DNA of 16,718 nt from Pseudomonadota bacterium (GCA_023434095.1 JAEYTJ010000136.1:1-16718), one strand, 5' to 3'. Counted from the stretch's first letter, positions 1-6,549 are shown. A program made the numbers and translations. Notes: generated from the letters alone by a model not told the origin.

Positions 1-68
1 CGGCGTTCCGTGGTGGTGCAGGCGGCGATGCTGAGCGTGGCCAGCGAAAGCACAACGATCTTGAGCAT
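1..68 (-). CDS. Small lipoprotein, N-terminal part only (runs off left edge)
   Basis: Only the first 22 codons are inside the window. They encode a positively charged start (MLK), a hydrophobic stretch and a lipobox ending I-A-A-C17, followed by TTTERR. This is a type II signal peptide, so the mature protein should be a membrane-anchored lipoprotein with Cys17 lipidated. The ATG at 68 follows an AAGGAGAGG-type ribosome binding site at a good distance, which fixes the start. An exact EcfG promoter motif lies about 100 bp upstream on the same strand, so it is probably a general-stress gene. The mature domain is outside the window. Many alphaproteobacterial stress lipoproteins with a similar N-terminus continue into a glycine-zipper region, but that cannot be seen here. 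Confidence 0.7.
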   Translation of the reverse strand, partial: MLKIVVLSLATLSIAACTTTER

Positions 69-173
69 GATCCCTCTCCTTTTGAGCATGCCGGCCCTGC
101 CCGGCAGACCGTGACGGCGATTCCTGATCTCGAAGGCGCCCCACCGCGTCGGCGGACGCGGCGCCCATCAGGT

Positions 174-198
174 AACGTGTTCCCGGCCCGCCGGTTCC
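174..198 (-). promoter_or_regulatory. EcfG-type (general stress sigma factor) promoter for the left-edge lipoprotein
   Basis: Read on the minus strand, GGAAC (198-194) and CGTT (177-174) are separated by exactly 16 bases. This is the consensus for alphaproteobacterial EcfG sigma factors. It points at the lipoprotein gene starting at 68 and leaves a leader of about 100 nt. ecfG itself is encoded in this window. Confidence is high because the same exact motif recurs before the other stress genes. Confidence 0.8.
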
Positions 199-217
199 AC
201 GCTTATCGGGATCCGCC

Positions 218-245
218 TTGCACACGCGGCAGCGGAGAGTATGCT
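218..245 (+). promoter_or_regulatory. Probable housekeeping (sigma-70 type) promoter of the peroxiredoxin gene
   Basis: TTGCAC (218-223) and TATGCT (240-245) are 16 bases apart and lie about 40 bp before the ATG at 284. No EcfG motif points toward the peroxiredoxin, so it appears to use a housekeeping promoter. TATAAA at 245-250 is an alternative -10 with poorer spacing. Confidence 0.45.
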
Positions 246-283
246 ATAAAACTTGTAGATTTCTGACACGCAGGGAGTTCGCC

Positions 284-919
284 ATGACCATCCGCCTCGG
301 GGACGTGGTCCCCGATTTCGACGCTGAGACCACCGAAGGCCCGATCCACTTCCATGAATGGCTGGGCGATTCCTGGGGCGTGCTGTTCTCGCACCCGAAG
401 AACTTCACCCCGGTCTGCACCACCGAGCTCGGTCAGGTGGCGCGGCTGAAACCGGAATTCGACCGCCGCAACGTCAAGGTGATCGGCCTCTCCGTCGATC
501 CGCTCGAGGCGCATGGGAAATGGGCGCAGGACATCGCGGAGACGCAGGGCTACGCCCCCAATTTCCCGCTGATCGCCGATCCGGAGCGCACCGTTTCCGG
601 CCTCTACGACATGATCCATCCCAACGCCTCCGACACGATGACGGTGCGTTCGGTGTTCATCGTCGGGCCGGACAAGAAGCTGAAGCTCTCACTCACCTAC
701 CCCGCCAGTGCCGGGCGGAATTTCGACGAGATCCTGCGGGTGATCGACTCGCTCCAGCTCACCGCGCAGCATGCGGTGGCGACGCCGGCGAACTGGAAGG
801 ACGGCGAGGACGTGATCATCGTCCCCTCGGTCAGCGACGAAGCGGCGAAGGAGAAGTTCCCCGGCGGCTGGAAGACGCTCAAGCCCTATCTGCGCGTGGT
901 GCCGCAGCCGGGGAAGTGA
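284..919 (+). CDS. 1-Cys peroxiredoxin (Prx6-type)
   Basis: This 211-residue thiol peroxidase should reduce H2O2, organic hydroperoxides and possibly peroxynitrite in the cytoplasm. It contains the Prx active site in the order H37-P-K-N-F-T42-P-V-C45-T-T-E, with T42, the peroxidatic C45 and the likely partner R122. C45 is the only cysteine in the protein, so it is a true 1-Cys enzyme that needs an external reductant such as glutathione. The C-terminal extension containing VIIVPSVSDEAAKEKFPGGWKTLKPYLR is characteristic of the Prx6 branch and its usual length. The ATG at 284 was chosen over a longer open frame because AGGGAG lies at 272-277 and the family N-terminus MTIRLGDVVPDF starts there. 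It stands alone, divergent from the lipoprotein gene and convergent with the GNAT gene. Confidence 0.93.
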   Translation: MTIRLGDVVPDFDAETTEGPIHFHEWLGDSWGVLFSHPKNFTPVCTTELGQVARLKPEFDRRNVKVIGLSVDPLEAHGKWAQDIAETQGYAPNFPLIADPERTVSGLYDMIHPNASDTMTVRSVFIVGPDKKLKLSLTYPASAGRNFDEILRVIDSLQLTAQHAVATPANWKDGEDVIIVPSVSDEAAKEKFPGGWKTLKPYLRVVPQPGK

Positions 920-947
920 GGGGGCGGCCGGCCCATTGCCGGACCAT

Positions 948-978
948 CGTCATCCCAGGACTTGACCCAGGGATGACG
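948..978. repeat. Palindromic intergenic element (hairpin 1) between convergent genes
   Basis: A 9-bp perfect stem (CGTCATCCC at 948-956, GGGATGACG at 970-978) encloses a 13-nt loop. It lies between the convergent peroxiredoxin and GNAT genes and could act as a bidirectional terminator. The CGTCATCC end is the same as that of the larger repeat at 16182-16288, and such ends are common in dispersed intergenic palindromes of Hyphomicrobiales. Confidence 0.6.
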
Positions 979-1002
979 ACTTCCCTCTACACCAAGACGT
1001 GG

Positions 1003-1025
1003 ATGGCCGGGCCACGCCCGGCCAT
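1003..1025. repeat. Palindromic intergenic element (hairpin 2)
   Basis: A 10-bp perfect stem (ATGGCCGGGC at 1003-1012, GCCCGGCCAT at 1016-1025) has a CAC loop. It lies 25 bp from hairpin 1 in the same convergent gap. The pair probably forms a composite repetitive element and may also end transcription from both sides. No T-run follows, so a classical intrinsic terminator is not shown. Confidence 0.6.
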
Positions 1026-1070
1026 GACGGGAGCGCGGAGGTGATCGCAGAGCCACACGTGCGCCGCCCC

Positions 1071-1523
1071 TCAGGGCGCCGCCAGCGGCTTGCGGTACTG
1101 GATGAAGCCGGTGCGCTCGGCGACGCTGTTGTAGAGCCGCTGCGCCGTCAGATTGGTCTCGTGCGTGAGCCAGTAGACCTTCGGGCTGCCCTTCCCGTCC
1201 GCATCCGCCGCGACATGGTCGATCAGGCGGCGGCCGAGGCCCTGTCCGCGCTGGCTGGCGTCCACATAGAGGTCGTTGAGGTAGCACACATCGCCGACCC
1301 ACCAGGTGGAGCGGTGGAACAGCCAGTGCGCCAGCCCGACCGCCTTCCCCTCCGCGTCGAAGGCGAGCGCACCGTGCACCGGCTCGGCGGGATCGAGCAG
1401 GCGCTGCCAGGTCGTGTGCGTCACCTCGTCCGGCAGCGTTGCCTCGTAGAAGACCAGATAGGCCTGCCAGAGCGGCAGCCAGAGCGCGTGATCGTCGGCT
1501 GTGAGGGCGCGTATCTCTGTCAT
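1071..1523 (-). CDS. GNAT-family N-acetyltransferase
   Basis: This 150-residue protein has a single acetyl-CoA-dependent acyltransferase domain. Motif A is visible as LYVDASQRGQGLGRRLIDHV, with the CoA-pyrophosphate loop Q91-R-G-Q-G-L-G97. A motif B region follows (HETNLTAQRLYNS, about 121-133), and the C-terminal FIQYRKPL is typical of small-molecule GNATs. The substrate is unknown. The ATG at 1523 overlaps the fmt stop codon as ATGA, so it is the third cistron of def-fmt-GNAT and probably translationally coupled. The frame is open further upstream, but that would lie inside fmt, and the GNAT fold begins at MTEIRALTADD. Confidence 0.88.
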   Translation of the reverse strand: MTEIRALTADDHALWLPLWQAYLVFYEATLPDEVTHTTWQRLLDPAEPVHGALAFDAEGKAVGLAHWLFHRSTWWVGDVCYLNDLYVDASQRGQGLGRRLIDHVAADADGKGSPKVYWLTHETNLTAQRLYNSVAERTGFIQYRKPLAAP

Positions 1524-2437
1524 GTCACCACCATGCCCGCGGTCAGATCGCTGCCGCGCAGGAATTCGTCCGCCGCCATCGCCCGGCTGCCGGCCTTCTG
1601 CACCTCGACCAGCCGCACCGAGCCCTCGCCGCAGGCGATGGTCAGCGCGTCGTCGAGCACCGTGCCGGGGACGCCGGCGCCCGCGCCCATCGTCGAGCGC
1701 AGCACCTTCACCCGCGCGCCCTCCAGTTCGAACCACGCGCCGGGAAACGGCGAGAGGCCGCGAATATGGTCGTGCACCGCGCGCGCTGGCCTGTCCCAGT
1801 CGATGCGGGTCTCGGCCTTGTCGATCTTGGCGGCATAGGTCACGCCGTCGTGCGGCTGCGGCGTGAAGGACAGCGCACCACGCTCCAGCGCCGCCAGCGC
1901 CCGCGCCATGAGGTCGCCGCCGACGATCATCAGCCGGTCGTGCAGTTCGCCTGCCGTCATGTCCGGGCCGATGGCGACGCGCTCGACGAGGCCCACCGGC
2001 CCGGTGTCGAGCCCGGCCTCCATCTTCATGACGGCGACGCCGGTCTCGCCATCCCCCGCCATGATCGCGCGCTGGATCGGCGCCGCGCCGCGCCAGCGCG
2101 GCAGCAGCGAGGCGTGAAGGTTGAGGCAGCCGAGCGGCGGCAGGTCGAGGATCGCCTGCGGCAGCAGGCGCCCATAGGCCACCACCACGGCGGCGTCGAC
2201 CTCATGCGCGGCGAAGGTCGCGGCCGCGTCCTCGGTGCGCAGGGTGGACGGCGTCAGCACGGGAATGCCGAGCCGCTCCGCCGCCCGGTGCACCGGCGAG
2301 GGCACGAGGTCCAGCCCGCGCCGCCCGGCCGGCGCCGGGGCACGCGTATAGGCCGCCACCACCTCGTGGCCGGCGCCGACGATCTCGACCAGCGTCGAGA
2401 CCGCGAAATCGGGCGTGCCCATGAAGACGATGCGCAT
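1520..2437 (-). CDS. fmt: Methionyl-tRNA formyltransferase
   Basis: Fmt transfers a formyl group from 10-formyltetrahydrofolate to methionyl-initiator tRNA, enabling bacterial translation initiation. The 305-residue protein shows the N-terminal MRIVFMGTPDFAV Rossmann start. The hydrolase/transferase signature NLHASLLPRWRGAAPIQ carries catalytic N106 and H108, and D144 lies in MEAGLDTGP. The C-terminal tRNA-binding OB-like domain runs from about residue 205 to the end. Length is normal. The ATG at 2437 has GGGGAG a few bases upstream. The gene lies 48 bp downstream of def in the same direction, the common bacterial def-fmt pairing, and overlaps the next cistron by 4 bp. Confidence 0.97.
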   Translation of the reverse strand: MRIVFMGTPDFAVSTLVEIVGAGHEVVAAYTRAPAPAGRRGLDLVPSPVHRAAERLGIPVLTPSTLRTEDAAATFAAHEVDAAVVVAYGRLLPQAILDLPPLGCLNLHASLLPRWRGAAPIQRAIMAGDGETGVAVMKMEAGLDTGPVGLVERVAIGPDMTAGELHDRLMIVGGDLMARALAALERGALSFTPQPHDGVTYAAKIDKAETRIDWDRPARAVHDHIRGLSPFPGAWFELEGARVKVLRSTMGAGAGVPGTVLDDALTIACGEGSVRLVEVQKAGSRAMAADEFLRGSDLTAGMVVT

Positions 2438-2485
2438 GCGGCTCCCCGCGAGGATGTGGAAGACGAGGCGTGGCGCGCGGCGGGG

Positions 2486-3037
2486 TCAGGCCCGCTCCTT
2501 CTTCGCCAGCTTGGTGAATTTGGTGATCACCCGGTCGCGCTTGAGCTTGGAGATGTGGTCGATGAACAGCACGCCGTTGAGATGGTCGATCTCGTGCTGC
2601 ACGCAGGTGGCGAGCAGCCCGTCGGCGTCGATCTCCTGCGTCTCGCCATTGAGGTCCATGTAGCGGACCCGCACCCGCGCCGGGCGCTCGACATCGGCAT
2701 AATATTCCGGGATCGACAGGCAGCCCTCGGAATAGACCGACATTTCCGGCGAGGAGGCGATGATCTCCGGGTTGATCAGCGCCAGCGGGTGCTTCTCGCG
2801 CTCGGCCTCCTCCTCGTCGGCGCCCTCTGCCTGCGCCTCGCGCGGGCCGACATCGACGGTGACGATGCGCTCGGGAATGCCGACCTGGATCGCCGCCAGC
2901 CCGATTCCGGGCGCGTCGTACATGGTCTCGAACATATCCTCGACGATCGCCCGCACGCGCGCATCCACGCGCATGACGGGGTCGGAGAGCTGGCGCAGGC
3001 GGGTATCGGGGAGGATTACGAGCGGACGTATCGACAT
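2486..3037 (-). CDS. def: Peptide deformylase
   Basis: Def removes the N-formyl group from nascent peptides using a catalytic metal. All three family motifs are present in 183 residues: G44-I-G-L-A-A-I-Q51-V-G, E104-G-C106-L-S, and H148-E149-I-D-H152. The metal ligands are C106, H148 and H152. An acidic insertion (about 67-82, containing GADEEEAERE) lies between motifs 1 and 2. I chose the ATG at 3037 because the family N-terminus (SIRPLVILPD) begins there. The longer open frame to 3118 would pass through the promoter. There is no convincing Shine-Dalgarno sequence, and the predicted transcription start coincides with the ATG, suggesting a leaderless mRNA. It is the first gene of def-fmt-GNAT and diverges from rmuC. 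Confidence 0.96.
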   Translation of the reverse strand: MSIRPLVILPDTRLRQLSDPVMRVDARVRAIVEDMFETMYDAPGIGLAAIQVGIPERIVTVDVGPREAQAEGADEEEAEREKHPLALINPEIIASSPEMSVYSEGCLSIPEYYADVERPARVRVRYMDLNGETQEIDADGLLATCVQHEIDHLNGVLFIDHISKLKRDRVITKFTKLAKKERA

Positions 3038-3043
3038 GCCGTT

Positions 3044-3072
3044 CAGATAAGCGCCGCGCCGGTTTCCGTCAA
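3044..3072 (-). promoter_or_regulatory. Sigma-70 type promoter of def-fmt-GNAT (leaderless geometry)
   Basis: On the minus strand, TTGACG (3072-3067) and TATCTG (3049-3044) are 17 bases apart, close to the sigma-70 consensus with ideal spacing. Transcription would be expected about 7 bases after the -10, at about 3037, which is the A of the def ATG. Confidence 0.6.
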
Positions 3073-3147
3073 CGCAGGGATGCCCGCCGAAGGCAGGATG
3101 TTCACTCTCCGTTCGCATCGCGCCGGGAATCTGCTAGAAGGCCGGGG

Positions 3148-4344
3148 ATGGATCAGATCGTGTTCACGCTCGGCGCGCAGCCGGTGACGCTGGCGCAGAC
3201 GCTCGCCGGGGCCGGCGCGCTCGCCTTCCTGTTGCTCGTCGCCGTGCTGCGCGCGGTCTCGCGCAGCGCCCGGCAGAACGCCGCCGAGGCGGACGAGCAG
3301 GCGCGCCGCGCCGACGAGCTGGAGGAACGCCTTGCCGACCTCGCCCGCACCCAGGCGGAGACCATCGGCCGCGTGCAGTCGATGGCCGAGGTGCTCGCGC
3401 AGCGGCAGGGCGACCTCGCCCGCGCCGTGGCCGAGCGGCTGGACGCCTCCTCCCACCGCATGGGCGAAAGCCTCGCCCGCGCCAGCGAGGTGACGCATGA
3501 GAACCTCACCAGGCTGAATGAGCGGCTCGCCCTCGTCGCCCAGGCGCGCGCCAGCCTCGGCGAACTCTCGGGGCAGGTGATGAGCCTGCGCGAGACGCTC
3601 GCCAACAAGCAGGCGCGCGGCGCCTTCGGCGAGGGGCGGCTGCAGGCCATCGTCTCCGACGCGCTGCCGCGCGACAGCTTCGCCTTCCAGCACACGCTGG
3701 CCAATGGCCGGCGCGCCGACTGCGCGATCTTCCTGCCGGGCGACCGCCGCCCGCTGCTGGTCGATTCCAAGTTCCCGCTGGAGGCGATCACCGCCTTCCG
3801 CGAGGCGCAGACGCCGGAAGCCCGCAAGCCGGCCGAGGCGCGGCTGAAGGGCGATGTCGGCCGGCATGTGAAGGACATCGCCGAGCGCTACCTCGTCAGC
3901 GGCGAGACGCAGGACGTGGCGCTGATGTTCGTGCCCTCCGAATCCGTCTATGGCGAGCTGCACGAGCATTTCGACGACATCATCCAGCAGGCCTTCCGCG
4001 CCCGTGTCATTCTCGTCTCGCCCTCGCTGCTGATGCTCGCGGTGCAGGTGGTGCAGGCCATCTGCAAGGATGCGCGCATGCGCGAGCAGGCGGACCTCAT
4101 CCGCAGCGAATGCGGAAAGCTGGTCGCCGACGTGATCCGCCTGCGCGACCGGGTCGGCAATCTGCAGAAGCATTTCGGCCAGTTGAACGACGACGTGGCG
4201 CAGGCCCTCACTTCTGCCGACAAGATCGCCAAGCGGGGCGAGCGCATCGAGCAGCTCGAATTCGAGGCCGACGGCGCCCCGCGCGAGCCCCTCCTGCCGA
4301 CGCCCCCGGTCTCGGCCTCCCCGCTGCGCGGCGCGGCGGAATAG
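3148..4344 (+). CDS. rmuC: RmuC-family DNA recombination protein
   Basis: RmuC proteins limit inversions at short inverted repeats and are predicted nucleases. The 398-residue protein has an N-terminal membrane-spanning segment (about 12-36) and a long Ala/Glu/Arg-rich coiled-coil region (about 45-150). The conserved RmuC domain follows (about 154-360). Within it, KQARGAFGEGRL (154-165) and the PD-(D/E)xK-like series D191...D206-S-K208 (LLVDSKFPLEA) match the family's putative catalytic core. The C-terminal tail is Pro-rich and probably disordered. The ATG at 3148 has AGAAGG at 3136-3141. The gene diverges from def with a 110-bp gap and runs toward the LysR gene in the same direction. No clear promoter was found. 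Confidence 0.93.
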   Translation: MDQIVFTLGAQPVTLAQTLAGAGALAFLLLVAVLRAVSRSARQNAAEADEQARRADELEERLADLARTQAETIGRVQSMAEVLAQRQGDLARAVAERLDASSHRMGESLARASEVTHENLTRLNERLALVAQARASLGELSGQVMSLRETLANKQARGAFGEGRLQAIVSDALPRDSFAFQHTLANGRRADCAIFLPGDRRPLLVDSKFPLEAITAFREAQTPEARKPAEARLKGDVGRHVKDIAERYLVSGETQDVALMFVPSESVYGELHEHFDDIIQQAFRARVILVSPSLLMLAVQVVQAICKDARMREQADLIRSECGKLVADVIRLRDRVGNLQKHFGQLNDDVAQALTSADKIAKRGERIEQLEFEADGAPREPLLPTPPVSASPLRGAAE

Positions 4345-4397
4345 CGCGCCGGTCTTTAATCCGTCCAATTCGCAGGATGAAGCTTTTCTGATAGTTT

Positions 4398-4414
4398 GAT
4401 AGAATGTTTCTATC
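4398..4414. promoter_or_regulatory. Perfect 17-bp palindrome, probable LysR-type operator
   Basis: GATAGAA-TGT-TTCTATC is a perfect inverted repeat with 7-bp arms. It contains the T-N11-A core (T4400, A4412) expected for LysR-type regulators. It lies 22 bp upstream of the GTG start of the LysR gene, and a partial direct copy of its left half (TGATAG) lies just before it. TAGAAT inside it could serve as a -10 element. Autoregulation by the adjacent LysR protein is the simplest inference. Confidence 0.6.
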
Positions 4415-4435
4415 GTACGTCAGGAAGCGTCCCGC

Positions 4436-5335
4436 GTGATCGACCGTTTCGAACTCCTGCTCGCCCTCGCCAAGGAGCGCCATTTCGGCCGCGCCGCCGA
4501 AGCCTGCGGCGTCACCCAGCCCACGCTGTCGGCGGGCCTCAAGCAGTTGGAAGAACAGCTGGGCGTGCGGCTGGTGGAGCGCGGCTCGCGCTTCATCGGC
4601 TTCACCCCGGAAGGCGAGCGGGCGCTGCAATGGGCCCGGCGGGTCATCGGCGACGTGCGCGCCATGCGCCAGGAGATCGCCGGCATGCGCAAGGGGCTCT
4701 CCGGCCATCTGCGCATCGCTGCCATTCCCACCGCCATGCCGATGCTCTCGGAGCTCACCACCCCGTTTCACAGCAAGCACGCCGATGTCCGCTTCACGCT
4801 GATGTCCGCCACCTCCAACGAGGTGCTGCGGCTGATCGAGAATCTGGAGGCCGATGCCGGCATCACCTATCTCGACAACGACCCGCTCGGCCGGGTGCAG
4901 ACCGTGCCGCTCTACCGGGAAGGCTACCGCTTTCTCACCTCCGTCGATTCCCCGCTGGGCGACCGCGCCAAGGTGACATGGGAGGAGATCGGCCGCGTGC
5001 CGCTCTGCCTGCTGACCCCGGACATGCAGAACCGCCGCATCGTCGACAAGCAGCTCGCCGAGGCCGGCCATGCGGTGACGCCGATGCTGGAGGCCAATTC
5101 GACCCTCGCCCTGCTCTCGCATGTCCGCACCGGGCAATGGGCGAGCGTGGTCGCCAACACGCTGGCCGATGTGTTCGCTTTCCCGGCGAGCATCCGCTCC
5201 ATCCCCATCGAGGGACCGGAAGTGCTGCACCAGATGGGTCTCGTCGTGCTCGACCGCGAGCCGATGACCCCCATCGTCACCGCCCTGCTGGCGGAAGCGC
5301 GCGCCGTGGCCCCTTCCCTCGCCGCCCGCATCTGA
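4436..5335 (+). CDS. LysR-type transcriptional regulator
   Basis: This 299-residue regulator has an N-terminal winged helix-turn-helix (about 1-60). The recognition region HFGRAAEACGVTQPTLSAGLKQLEEQLG is close to the family consensus. A linker helix follows, then a periplasmic-binding-protein-like effector domain (about 90-295). From memory, the sequence resembles LysR proteins found next to NAD-dependent formate dehydrogenase (fds) operons in Hyphomicrobiales, but no fds genes are in this window, so the regulon is uncertain. It is not OxyR: its only cysteines are C24 and C191, without the OxyR redox pair. The GTG at 4436 has AGGAAG at 4422-4427 and begins the conserved domain. The palindrome at 4398-4414 suggests autoregulation. 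Confidence 0.92.
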   Translation: MIDRFELLLALAKERHFGRAAEACGVTQPTLSAGLKQLEEQLGVRLVERGSRFIGFTPEGERALQWARRVIGDVRAMRQEIAGMRKGLSGHLRIAAIPTAMPMLSELTTPFHSKHADVRFTLMSATSNEVLRLIENLEADAGITYLDNDPLGRVQTVPLYREGYRFLTSVDSPLGDRAKVTWEEIGRVPLCLLTPDMQNRRIVDKQLAEAGHAVTPMLEANSTLALLSHVRTGQWASVVANTLADVFAFPASIRSIPIEGPEVLHQMGLVVLDREPMTPIVTALLAEARAVAPSLAARI

Positions 5336-5354
5336 CGGCCGCCCCTCCGCCGGC

Positions 5355-5379
5355 GGAACCCTGAGCCGTCTCGACGGTT
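5355..5379 (+). promoter_or_regulatory. Near-consensus EcfG promoter for the DUF1328 gene
   Basis: GGAAC (5355-5359) is followed after 16 bases by GGTT (5376-5379), one mismatch from the EcfG -10 CGTT. It sits 20 bp after the LysR stop and leaves a leader of about 40 nt before the ATG at 5424. Five exact copies elsewhere in the window and the gene's position inside the stress island support it, but the -10 mismatch lowers confidence. Confidence 0.5.
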
Positions 5380-5423
5380 GTTCCGCCACACGGCCGATGC
5401 CGTATCGCGAAGTGGAGGCTTAC

Positions 5424-5597
5424 ATGCTGGGTTGGGCGCTGACCTTTCTCGTGGTGGCTCTGATCGCCGCCGTCCTTGGATTCGGTGGCATCGCCGGAAC
5501 CGCTATCGAAATCGCCAAGATCATCTTTTTCGTCGCCATCATCCTGTTCCTGGTGTCGGCGGTGTTCGGCTTCATGCGTCGGGGCCGAGCGCCCTGA
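5424..5597 (+). CDS. DUF1328 small integral membrane protein
   Basis: This 57-residue protein consists almost entirely of two hydrophobic helices (about 3-23 and 29-50). Between them is the glycine-rich turn GFGGIAGTAIEIAKI, the signature of the DUF1328 (YtjA-like) family, and the protein ends in a basic tail (MRRGRAP). It should insert in the cytoplasmic membrane. Its biochemical role is not known, and members are often stress-induced. The ATG at 5424 was chosen because GGAGG lies five bases upstream; an in-frame start nine codons earlier would add a non-family extension. A near-consensus EcfG promoter precedes it and a strong hairpin follows. It is convergent with ecfG. Confidence 0.88.
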   Translation: MLGWALTFLVVALIAAVLGFGGIAGTAIEIAKIIFFVAIILFLVSAVFGFMRRGRAP

Positions 5598-5626
5598 CGC
5601 CACGGGCGCGATGGCGCGGAACCGCA

Positions 5627-5654
5627 AACGCCCCCGGCGCAAGCCGGGGGCGTT
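5627..5654. terminator. Strong bidirectional hairpin terminator between DUF1328 gene and ecfG
   Basis: A perfect 12-bp GC-rich stem (5627-5638 with 5643-5654) is closed by a GCAA tetraloop of the stable GNRA class. It lies 30 bp after the DUF1328 stop and about 95 bp beyond the ecfG stop. There is no long T-run on either side, but the stem position between convergent genes fits transcription termination. Confidence 0.75.
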
Positions 5655-5749
5655 CTCGCGTTGGAAGGCGAGCGAACATCAATTTAGCGGGGAAGACCGC
5701 CCGGGAGCGGGAAGAGGGCGGGCGGAGAAGAACGCCGGGCCGGAAAACG

Positions 5750-6301
5750 TCAGGTACGTTCCGCCGCGAGCACCGCCCGCGTCGTCTTGTCGGGACCGAA
5801 ATCGCTGGCATCGTCGAGCGCCAGCATCTCGCCGAGGCGCTTGCGCGCCCGGTTGACCCGGCTCTTGATCGTGCCGACGGCGCATTCGCAGATGTCTGCG
5901 GCTTCCTCGTAAGAAAAGCCGGAGGCGCCGACGAGCACCAGTGCCTCCCGCTGGTCGGGGGGCAGCTGGTCCAGCGCGGCCCGGAAATCCTCGAAATCCA
6001 GATGGGTGTTCTGGTCGGGATTGCTGGTTAGGGTCGCGGCGAAGGCGCCGTCCGAATCCGGCACTTCCCGCCGCCGCTTGCGGTATTCCGAGCGGAACAG
6101 GTTGCGCAGGATGGTGAAGAGCCAGGCGGGAAGGTTGGTCCCCGGCCGGAAGCTGGAAATGTTGGCGAAGGCACGCAGAAGCGTCTCCTGCACCAGATCG
6201 TCGGCACGATCGACGCTTCCCGAGAGCGAGATGGCAAAGGCCCGCAGGTTGGGAATGGCTGCGATAATCTCGTCGCGCAATGTCGGGTCGAATCGGCTCA
6301 C
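5750..6301 (-). CDS. ecfG: General stress response ECF sigma factor EcfG
   Basis: EcfG directs RNA polymerase to GGAAC-N16/17-CGTT promoters when released from the anti-sigma factor NepR. The 183-residue protein has region 2 at about 12-79 (DRADDLVQETLLRAFANISSFRPGTNLPAWLFTILRN, then the basic SEYRKRRREV). Region 4 at about 105-158 contains LDQLPPDQREALVLVGASGFSYEEAADI and the recognition helix AVGTIKSRVNRARKRL. This fits the EcfG (ECF15) group rather than other ECFs. The GTG start at 6301 overlaps the nepR stop as GTGA, so translation is probably coupled to nepR. The gene shares the EcfG promoter at 6604-6628, giving positive autoregulation. Confidence 0.95.
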   Translation of the reverse strand: MSRFDPTLRDEIIAAIPNLRAFAISLSGSVDRADDLVQETLLRAFANISSFRPGTNLPAWLFTILRNLFRSEYRKRRREVPDSDGAFAATLTSNPDQNTHLDFEDFRAALDQLPPDQREALVLVGASGFSYEEAADICECAVGTIKSRVNRARKRLGEMLALDDASDFGPDKTTRAVLAAERT

Positions 6302-6549
6302 TTGCGCCCTCCGCCCTCGCCGGACGAGGTGTCCGCCTTGTCGAGCTTGGAAAGCAGGTCCATGAAACGGTCCGGCACACCCTGCCGTACGACATCGTCA
6401 TACATGGCGCGCAGGTGCTGGCCGATCTTGGCCTGTATTTCGTTTCCGAGGGCGGTTCCATTACCGCCTCCGAGATGCGAGGAGAGACTATCCGCCGCGG
6501 CGGACGCGCTCTCCGAATGATCGTCACTCATCAGTTTCTTTCCCGACAT
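6298..6549 (-). CDS. nepR: NepR, anti-sigma factor of EcfG
   Basis: NepR binds and inhibits EcfG in unstressed cells. Phosphorylated PhyR captures NepR through its sigma-like domain and frees the sigma factor. The 83-residue product has a polar, Ser/Ala/Gly-rich N-terminus. The conserved NepR core is at about 36-70 (NEIQAKIGQHLRAMYDDVVRQGVPDRFMDLLSKLD), followed by a short polar tail. I place the start at the ATG at 6549. The open frame continues to 6603, but that overlaps the promoter -10 and cannot be translated from it. A second in-frame ATG at 6531 (77 residues) is a possible alternative. It is the first gene of nepR-ecfG and diverges from phyR. Confidence 0.93.
   Translation of the reverse strand: MSGKKLMSDDHSESASAAADSLSSHLGGGNGTALGNEIQAKIGQHLRAMYDDVVRQGVPDRFMDLLSKLDKADTSSGEGGGRK

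Noticed and set aside
855..859. GTTCC/GGAAC words inside genes as further EcfG sites
   Set aside because: I checked the isolated -35-like words within coding regions on both strands, and none has a CGTT at 16-17 bp.
3038..3118. N-terminal extension of peptide deformylase
   Set aside because: It passes through the sigma-70 promoter and adds residues not found in the deformylase family.
4436..5335. LysR protein as OxyR, given its HTH similarity and the ATAG-N7-CTAT core of the upstream palindrome
   Set aside because: It lacks the paired redox cysteines of OxyR (only C24 and C191), and the palindrome misses the inner conserved bases of the OxyR site. The peroxiredoxin gene is not adjacent.
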